Positions 33,998 to 44,991 of a stretch of DNA of 49,018 nt are shown piece after piece. The stretch is from Alphaproteobacteria bacterium (lineage in GTDB: Bacteria; Pseudomonadota; Alphaproteobacteria; Micavibrionales; Micavibrionaceae). The DNA is taken from NCBI GenBank assembly GCA_023700945.1, contig JAMPXY010000005.1, positions 1-49,018 of the forward strand, read 5' to 3'. Position 1 is the stretch's first letter. Each line of letters starts with the position of its first letter. Under the pieces are notes generated by a model. The model did no database searches. It was not told where the DNA came from and saw nothing but the letters and a program-made list of their open reading frames with translations. Made by a program: the position numbers and the translations under genes.

Positions 33998-35773
33998 TTA
34001 TTGGCAGGTACAGGCTGCCGGTTTACGGGGCGGCACTATTTGCTGGTGCGGGGCAATCGCACCGCGAAAATCGCTGCCATAGGCGGGTAGCCGGACGATT
34101 TCGTCAGGTGAAATGCCCAGTGCCCCTAAAGTCGGGTGATCGAGCAGATCGGCGGGTTTGAACATGGTGCTCTGGCTGCTGATATTGAAGATGCACAATA
34201 ATGTCTGTTCCGGGTTACGGCGCGTAAAGGCCAGCAACGGATACATGGTGGGTAATACGTGGCCATCCCCTGTGGGTGAGGACGCTGCGTGCTCGCTCCA
34301 CGCCAACGTCACATCACCCTTGTTTTGCAAAAGGGCGGGCTGCTGCTGGCGCCAGGCAAGCAAGGACTTCATAAAGTTCAGCATTGATCCTGGATCTTGC
34401 AGCTGTTTATTGACCGCCAGATGATAATGTTCATCCGCGACTGGCAGATAGGCATAGTTACTGCCGGAAAAGCCGCCATTAGCACTGCCGGACTGCCACG
34501 GCATGGGGGTGCGCGCGCCGTCGCGGCAAAATTCAAGTCCTTTTGTTGCCGCAATCGGATCCTTGATTCGGTCCTGGGGGATGTCACGTGGCACTGTGGC
34601 ATCGGGCAGGCCCAGTTCTTCACCCTGATAAAGGGATAGGCTACCGGGCAGCACAGCCATCAGTTTCATGATTTGGCGTAAGGCCTGATCGCGATAGGCT
34701 TCTGGCACTTGTTCACTGACATGGGTGGCGGTGCGGGGGCTGTCATGATTGCTGATGGCATTGCAATGTCCCCCTTGTGGAAAGCGATCAAAAAAGCCGC
34801 GAATCAGGTCCTGCAAATATTGATGACCGGTTTTATACTGGATGGCACGAAAGGCATCGGTGTAGCACATGTCGAGGCCCGTGGCGGCATCGACATATTC
34901 TGTTGCCAGCGCAACCGGATTCCGCCCCCCCTCACGGCCGCAAATGACTTCGCCCAGTGTGGTTTTTTTCTGCGGGTAGCTATCCATGAGCTGACGGATG
35001 CGTGCAGCCAGCTCTATGGTTTGGGATTGGCAGTGGCTATGGGCAAAATATTGACTGTCCCAGCCGCGCCCGTCATTCATCCAGGGGTTGTCACGGAATT
35101 GAGGGTCGTAATTGGCATAGGACAGGGAGTCATAACGGAAGCCGTCGACTCCCATATCCAGCCAGAATTTCATATCGGCCAGAGCAGCGTCTTGTACCTT
35201 GGTGCTGTTAAGGTTCAGGGCAGGCTGACTTTTCAGGAAATGATGGAGATAATATTGCTGACGGGTATCGTTCCATTCCCAGGCGCCGCCGCCAAATACC
35301 GAGAGCCAGTTATTGGGTGGCTGGCGCTGGCCATCAACCATGTGCCCATCATGCCAGACAAAAAAGTCAGTATAGGGCTCTTGGCGGTTGACGCTGGCCT
35401 TAAACCATTCATGCTGGTCGGACGTATGTGGTAAAACATCATCCATATAAACGCGCAGACCCCGTTTATGCGCTTCGTCCAGCAATTGGCGAAAATCATC
35501 CAGCGTGCCATAAACAGGATTGATCGCCCGGCGATCGGTGACAGCATAGCCGCCATCGCCTTCGGGTCCTGCTGGTGAGGGATAAATCGGTGATAGCCAA
35601 ATGGCATCAACATTCAGTCCACGTACATAATCAAGTTTGCTGATGATGCCCTGTAAGTCACCGTGGCCGTCATTGTCTGAATCACAGAAAGTTGCCGGGT
35701 AAATCTGATAGATGATTTCCGTTGGCCGCCCTTGGTGGGCAGGAGGTATCCCTGCCGAATTCTGTGCATCCAT
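33998..35773 (-). CDS. GH13 alpha-glucosidase / oligo-1,6-glucosidase family
   Basis: A 591-aa cytosolic glycoside hydrolase of family 13 that cleaves short alpha-glucosides. The (beta/alpha)8 start is 'IIYQIYPATFCDSDNDGHGDLQGI', typical of the oligo-1,6-glucosidase subfamily. Catalytic residues are Asp215 (nucleophile, 'GVDGFRYDSLSY'), Glu275 (acid/base, 'TTLGEVIC') and Asp344 ('ISNHDSPR'). I start at 35773 (GGGGGA upstream), 22 codons later than the track. No signal peptide. No maltose or trehalose transport or regulator genes are nearby, so it stands alone. Confidence 0.92.
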   Translation of the reverse strand: MDAQNSAGIPPAHQGRPTEIIYQIYPATFCDSDNDGHGDLQGIISKLDYVRGLNVDAIWLSPIYPSPAGPEGDGGYAVTDRRAINPVYGTLDDFRQLLDEAHKRGLRVYMDDVLPHTSDQHEWFKASVNRQEPYTDFFVWHDGHMVDGQRQPPNNWLSVFGGGAWEWNDTRQQYYLHHFLKSQPALNLNSTKVQDAALADMKFWLDMGVDGFRYDSLSYANYDPQFRDNPWMNDGRGWDSQYFAHSHCQSQTIELAARIRQLMDSYPQKKTTLGEVICGREGGRNPVALATEYVDAATGLDMCYTDAFRAIQYKTGHQYLQDLIRGFFDRFPQGGHCNAISNHDSPRTATHVSEQVPEAYRDQALRQIMKLMAVLPGSLSLYQGEELGLPDATVPRDIPQDRIKDPIAATKGLEFCRDGARTPMPWQSGSANGGFSGSNYAYLPVADEHYHLAVNKQLQDPGSMLNFMKSLLAWRQQQPALLQNKGDVTLAWSEHAASSPTGDGHVLPTMYPLLAFTRRNPEQTLLCIFNISSQSTMFKPADLLDHPTLGALGISPDEIVRLPAYGSDFRGAIAPHQQIVPPRKPAACTCQ

Positions 35774-35888
35774 GACAATCCCCCTGAGAAGGACATGCGC
35801 GGTTTTGGGCCGCTGTTTCTTGTTGTATGCGCCGATCATGGCACAAGGGGGGGTGCGGGTAAATTATTGCTTATGATGCAGTGCATAA

Positions 35889-35913
35889 AAACGGGCCCCG
35901 GCGGGGCCCGTTT
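35889..35913 (-). terminator. Terminator after the redoxin gene
   Basis: AAACGGGCCCC and GGGGCCCGTTT form an 11-bp perfect stem with a 3-nt loop. On the minus strand the stem runs into UUUU. It lies 25 bp past the redoxin stop, ending the dsbD-redoxin unit before the GH13 gene. Confidence 0.88.
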
Positions 35914-35937
35914 CTTGTCATGCAGATAAAAAGGAGT

Positions 35938-36567
35938 TTAGTTGGTACCGTATTTGACATTGCAGCCGTAGGGTTGCGTCGTGGCGGTTTCAACGGGTTG
36001 GCCGGCGATCAGGGCGTCGATGGCGCTCCGGACATGGTTGCGGGCGGTTTTGACACCCTCATGGCGGGGGCTGGGGTCGCTATCAATCGCGCCCGCATAG
36101 GCCAGCACACCGTCTTTATTGATCACAAACATATGCGGGGTGGTTTTGGCTTGATAGAGCCTGCCGATTTCACCGCTGGCGTCCAGCACATAGTGACTGG
36201 GTTTCCCTCCATTTTTCTCCAGTGTGGCTTGGGCAGTTTCAGCGGTCAGGTTGCCCTGTTGCCCGGCGGCTGAGGAGTTGATGCTGATCCAGACAACACC
36301 TTTGCCTGTAGCTTCTTCTTGTAAGCCCTGCATGTTTTTCGTGTCGTAATGCTTGATAACAAACGGGCATTCCGGATTGTTCCACTCGAGTACGACAATC
36401 TTATCCTTGAGGTCTGAGAGCTTGACGGGCGTGCCTTTGATGTCGGTGGCGGCAAAGTCCGGGGCGGGTTGGCCCACGACCGGGCCTTCGTTGGCGTGGA
36501 CTAGCGCGGGCGCGGCCAAAAAGGCAATAGCCAGAATTGTCATGACAGGTTTCAGCAGGCGTTTCAT
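35938..36567 (-). CDS. Periplasmic redoxin-domain (AhpC/TSA-like) protein
   Basis: 209 aa with a signal peptide (cut after VHA, residue 25) and a thioredoxin-fold redoxin domain. The active site is 'NNPECPFVIKHY' with a single Cys67. A second Cys202 lies in the C-terminal 'PYGCNVKY'. The two could form a disulfide as in 2-Cys peroxiredoxins. It follows the DsbD homologue by 37 bp on the same strand, so it is probably the periplasmic client reduced by DsbD. Activity as a peroxidase or thiol-disulfide carrier is not settled by sequence. Confidence 0.88.
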   Translation of the reverse strand: MKRLLKPVMTILAIAFLAAPALVHANEGPVVGQPAPDFAATDIKGTPVKLSDLKDKIVVLEWNNPECPFVIKHYDTKNMQGLQEEATGKGVVWISINSSAAGQQGNLTAETAQATLEKNGGKPSHYVLDASGEIGRLYQAKTTPHMFVINKDGVLAYAGAIDSDPSPRHEGVKTARNHVRSAIDALIAGQPVETATTQPYGCNVKYGTN

Positions 36568-36604
36568 AGGCGTCTTACTCCGTTTGAGGGTTGATAAATC
36601 TTAA

Positions 36605-38767
36605 TTACCTGATGGTCGCAGCTACCAGTGCCGGAGTCAGGATTTGCGGTAATACCACCGGTGCCGGACGAAGACCGCTGTCTGGGTCGCGTGGCCCGTA
36701 ATACACGTAGAGCGGCACCCCTTTGCGTCCATGGCTGTCGAGAAATTTTGTTATCTCGGGATTCTGGTTGGTCCAGTCACCCTTCAAGGCGCGGACACCC
36801 TTTTCTGCAAACAGCATCCGGGTTTCCGGAATATCAAGGGCAACCCGCTCATTGACCTTGCAGGTAATGCACCAGGCAGCGGTCATGTCAACGAAAACGG
36901 CTTCATCTCCCTGCAGCAATTCATCCAAGCGGTTTTGGGAAAATGATTCCCATATGCCGTCCGCGGGGATGTGACTGGCCACTGTCGCCGGGGCTTTCAT
37001 CGGCAGAGGCTTTAAGGCTTCGGCAAAACCAGTGGCCAGACCGGCAATAAAAATCAGCAAGATCAGGCTGCTCACCAGAAAGCGGGCCAATTTATGCTGC
37101 GGTCTGTGCCCCCACGCCCATAAGGTGAAAGCGACCGCAATCATCCCGGTCAGGGCGGCCAGAATCGACATCCCTCCGGCTTGCTGCGCAAAAACCCAGA
37201 CCAGCCAGGCTGCCGAGGCGTACATGGGAAAAGCCAGAAATTGCTTGAAAGTTTCCATCCATGCCCCGGGACGCGGAAGCAATTTGCGTAAGGGGGGGAT
37301 TAATGTCAGTAGCAAGTAAGGCAGCGCCAATCCCAGTCCAAGCGCCAGAAAAATAGTCATCCCCTGAACGGCAGGCTGGGTCAGGGCAAAACCCATTGCC
37401 ACGCCCATAAAAGGTGCAGTACAGGGGGTCGCCACCAGTGTGGCCAAAACGCCGGTAAAAAAAGCGCCGCGCCACCCGTTTTGCTGCGCCAGTTTCTGTC
37501 CTGCATTTGTGAAGGATCCCTGCAGCAAAAAAACTCCGGAGAGATTGAGGCCGATTACAAATAGCAACAAAGCTAGAGCATAGACCACCATCGGATTTTG
37601 CAGCTGGAACCCCCAACCGATCTGGGCTCCCCCGGCCTTGAGTGCCATCAAAATGGCGGCAATCAGGGAAAAACTCAGGATGATACCAGCGGTGTAGGCT
37701 AAACCGGAGACCGCAGCATAGGTTTGTTCTTTATCGCTCATTTTCGACAGGCTGATCGCCTTGAGGGACAGTACCGGAAAGACGCAGGGCATCAAATTGA
37801 GAATCAGGCCGCCAAGTACAGCAAACAGAAGGGCGGTTAGTAAGGAGAGGGGCTGGCTTGGCCCTGGGGCGGCGGTTAGGGGCGAATTATCACTGGCAAA
37901 AGACGGCGCTGCGGTGCCTGCCGCCGGGATGGTAGCCGTCAGTGTTAGTTCAACACCTTGTAATATATTATCTTTATCATTGTATGTGAGAAGTGTACGT
38001 ATGTCTTTGATCTCGGTCAGCGCGCGGTCGCCGCGCTTCTGGCGGAGGATTAGGCTGTCCTTATCGGTGGTGATGGTAACCGTGGCCGGATTGTCGACGA
38101 CCCCCCATTCATAGGGGATCAAAGCCGCTGTATCTATCTGTATGTTTTGCATATCAGAGGGATTTTGCGGTGTTACAGTCGCTATCAGCACACCGTTCTC
38201 TTCGCTGTATGTGCCCGACCATCCCTCTGTACGCGGCATTTTGCTGCGGGCATCCGTTATGAGTGTGGTGTGGTTGATTACTGTGCCGTCATTTAATGTG
38301 AAGCTATGGCGGCTGGTTTCGGGGATGCAGATATCCTTGCAAACCAAAATGGTAAATTCGGCGGCGAGGGTGAGGGGGCCTGTGGGCAGGGGGTCTGGTG
38401 CCTGAATACGCTGCAGCAAAATGGCTGTATCTTCATAGCCATAATTCAACAAGCCGCTATAGAGGATTTTGTGCGGTGTGGGCCAGTTAATTTCACTTGC
38501 TACAAAACCAGCGGGCAAAGTCCAGAAAATCTCAGGGGGGGTTCCGGAATCTCCGGCATTGATCCAGTAGCTATGCCAGCCGTCTTCTAGTGTTTGTTCA
38601 ATTGCGATCGTCAGGATTTCTCCGGCTGCGAGAGTATTGCGTTCGGGCAGGACACGGATTTGGGCGTGACGGGGTTCTTCGCTGGCGGGGGTTTGGGCCT
38701 GAGCCGGTGCCGGGATTAGCAGCGTGGCTATATATAATGTGTGAAGTAAAAACCGTGTCCGGCGCAT
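36605..38767 (-). CDS. DsbD/ScsB-like thiol:disulfide interchange protein
   Basis: 720 aa. It carries electrons from cytosolic thioredoxin across the inner membrane to periplasmic thiols. The order is signal peptide (cut near residue 24), an N-terminal periplasmic region with 'ILVCKDICIPE' (Cys pair), then an eight-helix core with one Cys in each of 'NLMPCVFPVLSLK' and 'VATPCTAPFMG', then a C-terminal thioredoxin domain with 'AWCITCKVNE'. All three redox pairs are present. The long N-terminal domain (about 270 residues) fits ScsB-type rather than classic E. coli DsbD. It is in an operon with the redoxin downstream. Confidence 0.93.
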   Translation of the reverse strand: MRRTRFLLHTLYIATLLIPAPAQAQTPASEEPRHAQIRVLPERNTLAAGEILTIAIEQTLEDGWHSYWINAGDSGTPPEIFWTLPAGFVASEINWPTPHKILYSGLLNYGYEDTAILLQRIQAPDPLPTGPLTLAAEFTILVCKDICIPETSRHSFTLNDGTVINHTTLITDARSKMPRTEGWSGTYSEENGVLIATVTPQNPSDMQNIQIDTAALIPYEWGVVDNPATVTITTDKDSLILRQKRGDRALTEIKDIRTLLTYNDKDNILQGVELTLTATIPAAGTAAPSFASDNSPLTAAPGPSQPLSLLTALLFAVLGGLILNLMPCVFPVLSLKAISLSKMSDKEQTYAAVSGLAYTAGIILSFSLIAAILMALKAGGAQIGWGFQLQNPMVVYALALLLFVIGLNLSGVFLLQGSFTNAGQKLAQQNGWRGAFFTGVLATLVATPCTAPFMGVAMGFALTQPAVQGMTIFLALGLGLALPYLLLTLIPPLRKLLPRPGAWMETFKQFLAFPMYASAAWLVWVFAQQAGGMSILAALTGMIAVAFTLWAWGHRPQHKLARFLVSSLILLIFIAGLATGFAEALKPLPMKAPATVASHIPADGIWESFSQNRLDELLQGDEAVFVDMTAAWCITCKVNERVALDIPETRMLFAEKGVRALKGDWTNQNPEITKFLDSHGRKGVPLYVYYGPRDPDSGLRPAPVVLPQILTPALVAATIR

Positions 38768-38869
38768 GTGCGGCTAATCCTCTGATTTAAAGACTATAAT
38801 AATGTAACGCATTCAGGCCTGCCGTCCATCGCCCTTTCAGCAGAAACAGGGATTTGTTGGAATGTATAT

Positions 38870-38890
38870 TTGACATAATATTAATTGTCA
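38870..38890. promoter_or_regulatory. -35-like TTGACA within an inverted repeat, between dsbD and the 72-aa gene
   Basis: TTGACA (38870-38875) begins an inverted repeat TGACA-N10-TGTCA (38871-38875 and 38886-38890) with AT-only spacer DNA. A weak -10 (TAGTCT) lies 17 bp after TTGACA on the plus strand, about 40 bp before the ATG of the 72-aa gene. An operator overlapping a promoter is plausible. The regulator is unknown. Confidence 0.4.
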
Positions 38891-38937
38891 TGTAGTCTCT
38901 TAGTCACTGTTTCGCTCTATGAGGGGAGTTTACCGTT

Positions 38938-39156
38938 ATGACTACACCGACACCGCACGCCTTGGGGGCTCATGCCGATCTGGCTGTAACGCCAGAAGAA
39001 GATCAGGCTTTTGAAGCTTTGGCGCGCTCACTGACGGAGTCAGCAGGCCTTGCGTCCGCGGCCCCGCAGGCGATGAATTTTGCCGAACATCAGCTGAACG
39101 TCGCCCACATTCAAGGTCGTGGCAGTAAATCCACCCAGACGTTCAAGCCCTCTTGA
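38938..39156 (+). CDS. Small hypothetical protein (72 aa)
   Basis: A 72-aa soluble protein, Ala/Ser/Thr/Gln-rich with no Cys, with one likely helix ('PEEDQAFEALARSLTESAG'). AGGGGAG at 38922-38928 lies 9 nt before the ATG, and a TTGACA promoter-like element lies further upstream. These support expression although no family is recognised. It is separate from the following aacS gene (128 bp). Confidence 0.55.
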   Translation: MTTPTPHALGAHADLAVTPEEDQAFEALARSLTESAGLASAAPQAMNFAEHQLNVAHIQGRGSKSTQTFKPS

Positions 39157-39284
39157 GCTTGCCTTGGTTTCTTCGCCGCTTGATCCGCCTGTGATCGAAT
39201 CGCATACGTGCCCTTGACTCCCGCAGCGCGTCATGGGGAAATAGGCCCTGTTTCCAATAAAAACACAATTGCAGGGACCAAGCC

Positions 39285-41288
<2,004 letters not shown>

Positions 41289-41372
41289 GCGTTTGCCTCA
41301 TTTTCTTGTGTCGGGTGTACTTTTTCCTGTATACCCTGCGGATGATATAGCCATAATACCGGTCACAAAAGC

Positions 41373-42353
41373 ATGATACTCGGGCCTGCCTTTTTACGTC
41401 AGAATTTCTTGGCAGCGTTTTCAGCGCCGCTAGCTACACCTCATGCGGTTTTAAAGCAGGCGGCAGATGAAAATGCGGCAGTGATGGCCGACTTTTTTAA
41501 AGCTGATGATTATGTGGTGGTCAAGGCTTGGGGCTGGGATCCCGAGGATTATACTGCCGATTATGTTGCCACGGCCCTGATCCCGCATCTTGATATGTGT
41601 GATCAGGAGAGTAATAAGCTGACATTGAATATTTACACTCCCAATCAAGACAGACAACTGGGCTATTTGGAGTTTTATGCCAATGGCCGGATGCAGCTTC
41701 CCTTTGTATCGTGTCGTCTGCTGCCGTCTTGTCAGGATTTGGTGCTGGTGCACGAGGTCTATGAGGCGGCGCTGGTGCAGGCAGAAAAGGCCGGCTTGGT
41801 ACAAACCCCGAAGACGCCATTGCCTGCCATGATGCGTGAGGCGTTTACCCGGGCCGCCGCTGGCAGAGTTGAGACGGCACGCCTTCATATACGTCCTTAT
41901 CATCCTGCCGACAGCGATAAAATTGCCTTATATCCTTATGAGGGCGGTCATGAATGCTCGGGTTATTTTGCTAAAGAAGTGGCCGGAATTGAAATGGGTC
42001 AGCTCTATGCTGGAATTTTTGCCAAGGTCACGGGGGAACTCGTAGGAGAACTGGGGTTCTGGCAAGATGAGCTTGAGAGGTCGCGGATGTCGTATCAAAT
42101 CAAACCGGTTTGGCGCGGGCAGGGGCTGGCCTCTGAAGCCCATCAGGCGGGATTGGCCTGGACAGACCGGTTCTTGCCGCAGCCCATTCGCTGTGCAGAA
42201 TTTGTGCTTGGCAACCATCAGTCTCAATCGGTCTTGAGAAAATCAGGATTCAACAGGACAGGCGAGGTGACGTGCCAAACTCCCGGTTTTGAGGGCGTCA
42301 CCGTGGTCGTCATGGAACGCCCGCAAGCTGGTTTTGCACCTGCGGGGCTGTAA
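41373..42353 (+). CDS. GNAT acetyltransferase with an unknown N-terminal domain
   Basis: 326 aa. The C-terminal half (about 165-318) is a RimJ/RimL-type N-acetyltransferase domain: 'TARLHIRPYHPADSDKIA', 'GELVGELGFWQDE', the acetyl-CoA loop 'PVWRGQGLASEAHQAGL', and 'NHQSQSVLRKSGFNRTGEV'. The N-terminal 160 residues contain aromatic and acidic segments ('YVVVKAWGWDPEDYTADYV', 'LGYLEFYANGRMQLPF') and match nothing I know. The fusion may set the substrate. No clear SD. It lies between aacS and the aminotransferase on the same strand. Confidence 0.82.
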   Translation: MILGPAFLRQNFLAAFSAPLATPHAVLKQAADENAAVMADFFKADDYVVVKAWGWDPEDYTADYVATALIPHLDMCDQESNKLTLNIYTPNQDRQLGYLEFYANGRMQLPFVSCRLLPSCQDLVLVHEVYEAALVQAEKAGLVQTPKTPLPAMMREAFTRAAAGRVETARLHIRPYHPADSDKIALYPYEGGHECSGYFAKEVAGIEMGQLYAGIFAKVTGELVGELGFWQDELERSRMSYQIKPVWRGQGLASEAHQAGLAWTDRFLPQPIRCAEFVLGNHQSQSVLRKSGFNRTGEVTCQTPGFEGVTVVVMERPQAGFAPAGL

Positions 42354-42457
42354 GTCTCCTTCCCCATCAGATTTATTTTTGTAGATGATCAAGCGGTTTT
42401 CCCCCTATAACTCTGGGGTGGGCGTAGCGTTAGAAGCAAGATATTGCCGAGGGTGTT

Positions 42458-43627
42458 GTGGTTACTGAGTCTTCTTTGAAATTCAGACATATAGTCGAAA
42501 ATCTCTCCTCCAATCCCGGGGCGGAAATTGTCCGTTATGGGCGGCGCAAAGCCGGTGTGCTTTCGCTCGGGCAGGGCGAAGGTGATATTGCCACCCCGGA
42601 TTTCATCATGCGCGCCGCCGAAGAGGCAATGAGGCAGGGTAAAACCTTTTATGGCCCGGTGCTGGGTCATGAGGAGTTGCGTCAAGAAATCGCTACCTAC
42701 TATGCCAGACTGCATCATGTGGATTTGCCATCGCACCGTGTCTTTGTTACGGGCTCGGGCACTACGGCGATGCATCTGGCTTTGACGGCTTTGCTGGATG
42801 AGGATGAGGAGGCTGTGGCTGTAACGCCCATTTGGAAAAATCTGGTGGGGGCGGTGGAGTTGGCCGAGGCACGTGTGCGTGAAGTTCCTTTGCGCTATCA
42901 GGAGGGTGTCTGGCATCTTGATATGCAGCAGCTGTTTGATTCCTGCACCCCACAAACCAGAGTTATTCTTGTAACGTCACCCTCAAACCCTGCCGGTTGG
43001 GTGATGACCCGCGAGGAGATGAGAACCCTGCTGGAGTTTACCCGCGCACGCGGTATCTGGATTCTTTCAGATGAGGTCTATGCCCGTACAACCTATGAGC
43101 TGGTGCATGCGCCGAGTTTCCTTGAGGTCGCGGAACCGGATGATCTGCTGTTTGTTGTTAACAGCTTTTCCAAAAACTGGGCGATGACCGGCTGGCGGCT
43201 GGGGTGGCTGGTAGGTCCTGCGGCGGCGGAAGCGGCAATTCGCGATATTGCGATCTATGATAATATGGGTCCACCCAGCTTTACCCAGTTTGGTGGTCTG
43301 GCGGCCTTGCGTCACGGTGAGGATTTTATCGAGCAGCAGCGTCAGTTATGGCGAGCCAATCGTGATCTGGTACATGAGACGTTCCGGGCCTCTAACCGGA
43401 TTGAGGCGGAAAAACCAGCTGCCACGTTTTATAGCTTCTTTAAGGTTGAGGGCGAACCTGATTGTTTGGCGTTGGCCCGGCGCCTGATTGATGAGGTATC
43501 TTTGTCGATGGCCCCCGGTTGCGCCTTTGGTAAGGTTGGGCAGGGTTATATGCGTATGTGTTTTGCTGTGTCACGGCCCAAGCTTGAGGATGCCCTTGAC
43601 CGTTTGCAAACGGCATTGAAGAGGTAA
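42458..43627 (+). CDS. PLP-dependent class I aminotransferase
   Basis: 389 aa, fold type I. The N-terminal 'GVLSLGQGEGDIATPDFI' and 'YGPVLGHEELRQEIA' bind substrate and PLP phosphate. 'SPSNPAGWVMTREE', 'ILSDEVYARTTYE' and PLP Lys239 in 'NSFSKNWAMTGWRLGW' are all present, as is Arg in 'YMRMCFAVS'. It starts with GTG after GAGGG. The substrate is not clear. The family includes aspartate, alanine and aromatic aminotransferases. It is followed 4 bp later by the SPOUT gene, so the two are cotranscribed. Confidence 0.92.
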   Translation: MVTESSLKFRHIVENLSSNPGAEIVRYGRRKAGVLSLGQGEGDIATPDFIMRAAEEAMRQGKTFYGPVLGHEELRQEIATYYARLHHVDLPSHRVFVTGSGTTAMHLALTALLDEDEEAVAVTPIWKNLVGAVELAEARVREVPLRYQEGVWHLDMQQLFDSCTPQTRVILVTSPSNPAGWVMTREEMRTLLEFTRARGIWILSDEVYARTTYELVHAPSFLEVAEPDDLLFVVNSFSKNWAMTGWRLGWLVGPAAAEAAIRDIAIYDNMGPPSFTQFGGLAALRHGEDFIEQQRQLWRANRDLVHETFRASNRIEAEKPAATFYSFFKVEGEPDCLALARRLIDEVSLSMAPGCAFGKVGQGYMRMCFAVSRPKLEDALDRLQTALKR

Positions 43628-43631
43628 AGAT

Positions 43632-44186
43632 ATGAAGCGTGGCTATTTCGGGGTCGGGGTCGAAGGGATCAGCAAGGAAGGTAATGTTGGCAATTTGCTG
43701 CGATCAACTCACGCTTTCGGCGGCAGCTTCTTTTTTACAATAGCGCCGGGGCTTGATGTCGAGGGCATGCGGGTTTCTGATACGTCCGGGGCCTTTGATC
43801 ATGTACCTTATTATCAGTATAATAAACTTGATGATCTGCTTTTGCCTCAAGGATGTACGCTGGTGGGCGTTGAACTGGCCATGGACTCGATAGAGTTGCC
43901 CAGTTTCCGCCATCCGATCCGGGCCGCCTATGTGCTGGGTCCAGAGATGGGTAGTCTGTCGCCTGCCCTGACCGAGAAATGCGATTTTATTATCAAAATT
44001 CCGATGAAGTTCTGCGTCAATGTCGGAGTGGCGGGGGCGATTGTTATGTATGATCGCCTTATTTCCAATAATCGATTCCCTGATCGCCCCGTCAAAATGG
44101 GGGGGCCGGATATCGGTGTTATGAAGCCGGTGTCTTCTCACCCCAAGCGACCATTTACGCGCAAGAAGATCAGGGCAGAGGCCTAA
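43632..44186 (+). CDS. SPOUT (TrmH/SpoU-like) RNA methyltransferase
   Basis: 184 aa. It transfers a methyl group from SAM, probably to a ribose 2'-OH in tRNA or rRNA. It has the trefoil-knot signatures 'ISKEGNVGNLLRSTHAFGG' (motif 1), 'AAYVLGPEMGSLSP' (motif 2) and 'IKIPMKFCVNVGVAGAIVMYDRL' (motif 3, with CVNVGVAGAI where NVSVA is typical). It lacks an extra RNA-binding domain. A short Lys/Arg-rich tail ('HPKRPFTRKKIRAEA') may help bind RNA. The target nucleotide is unknown. Confidence 0.88.
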   Translation: MKRGYFGVGVEGISKEGNVGNLLRSTHAFGGSFFFTIAPGLDVEGMRVSDTSGAFDHVPYYQYNKLDDLLLPQGCTLVGVELAMDSIELPSFRHPIRAAYVLGPEMGSLSPALTEKCDFIIKIPMKFCVNVGVAGAIVMYDRLISNNRFPDRPVKMGGPDIGVMKPVSSHPKRPFTRKKIRAEA

Positions 44187-44312
44187 GTCTGACGGGGGTA
44201 GGTTTTTTCTGTTTGGCATGCCCGTGGAGGGCGATATACTAGGCCAGATTTCTTACTCTGGCCCTTGAGCCGGTTCTTACTATCCCCTGTTCTAAGATAA
44301 TAGGTTTTCCTC

Positions 44313-44828
44313 ATGAGCAAACAATATCTGGTTTTGGCAGCAGTTTTATGGGTCATGGTGGCGGGATTGGCACCGGCACAGGCGGCGGAGCCGCGCACAG
44401 TGGGAACGTTTGGCAAATGGCAGGCTTGGGTGCTGGAGGATGAGTCCGGCAAGGTTTGTTATATGCTCGCGAGCCCTGAGAAGCATAGTGGGGCCTATAA
44501 GGCGCGAGGCGATATCTATGCCCTGATCACGCACCGCCCAGGTGAAGGTAGTAAAAATGTGTTCAGCTATATTGCCGGATACGATTACCAGCCGGGCAGC
44601 GGTGTCAGCCTCAAGATCGGTGAGAAGACCTTCCCGCTGTTCACGCATAAAGATACGGCCTGGGCGCAGGATGCGACCTTTGATAACGCCATCACCGAAG
44701 CTATCCGTAAGGGTTCAACCATGGTGGTGACCGGAACCTCGGCGCGGGGGACACTGACAACTGACAGCTTTAGCCTGAAAGGTTCAGGCGGGGCGCATGA
44801 TGCAATTAGTCGTGAATGCGGAATCTAG
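44313..44828 (+). CDS. Invasion-associated locus B (IalB)-family protein
   Basis: 171 aa with a signal peptide (cut after AQA, residue 24), then the IalB domain. It starts with 'GTFGKWQAWVLEDESGKVCYMLASP' and ends 'DAISRECGI'. The two Cys likely form a disulfide. First described in Bartonella invasion, the family is widespread in free-living alphaproteobacteria, so invasion should not be inferred. It supports alphaproteobacterial ancestry. A hairpin without a T-tract follows. Confidence 0.9.
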   Translation: MSKQYLVLAAVLWVMVAGLAPAQAAEPRTVGTFGKWQAWVLEDESGKVCYMLASPEKHSGAYKARGDIYALITHRPGEGSKNVFSYIAGYDYQPGSGVSLKIGEKTFPLFTHKDTAWAQDATFDNAITEAIRKGSTMVVTGTSARGTLTTDSFSLKGSGGAHDAISRECGI

Positions 44829-44830
44829 AG

Positions 44831-44850
44831 GGGCCGAGATTTCTCGGCTC
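44831..44850 (+). other. Hairpin after the ialB-like gene
   Basis: A 9-bp stem with GGGCCGAGA and TCTCGGCTC arms (one G-U pair) and a 2-nt loop, 3 bp past the stop. No U-tract follows on either strand, so it is not a standard terminator. It may be an mRNA end or stabiliser. Confidence 0.4.
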
Positions 44851-44991
44851 AAAGGCAAGAGACGCAAAAGTTCACTTATGATTACACATAACACAGGCTT
44901 ATCCCCTGAAAATAACTGATATTATGAAAAATCAAGGTTGCGGTAGCAAAAGAGCTATGCTAACCATTCACAATCCCGTGTACATTATAGT

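Noticed and set aside
34709-35434. 241-aa plus-strand ORF inside the GH13 gene
   Set aside because: Antisense shadow of the GH13 coding sequence. All catalytic motifs are on the minus strand.
44313-44828. IalB as evidence of a pathogen
   Set aside because: The family is common in free-living alphaproteobacteria.
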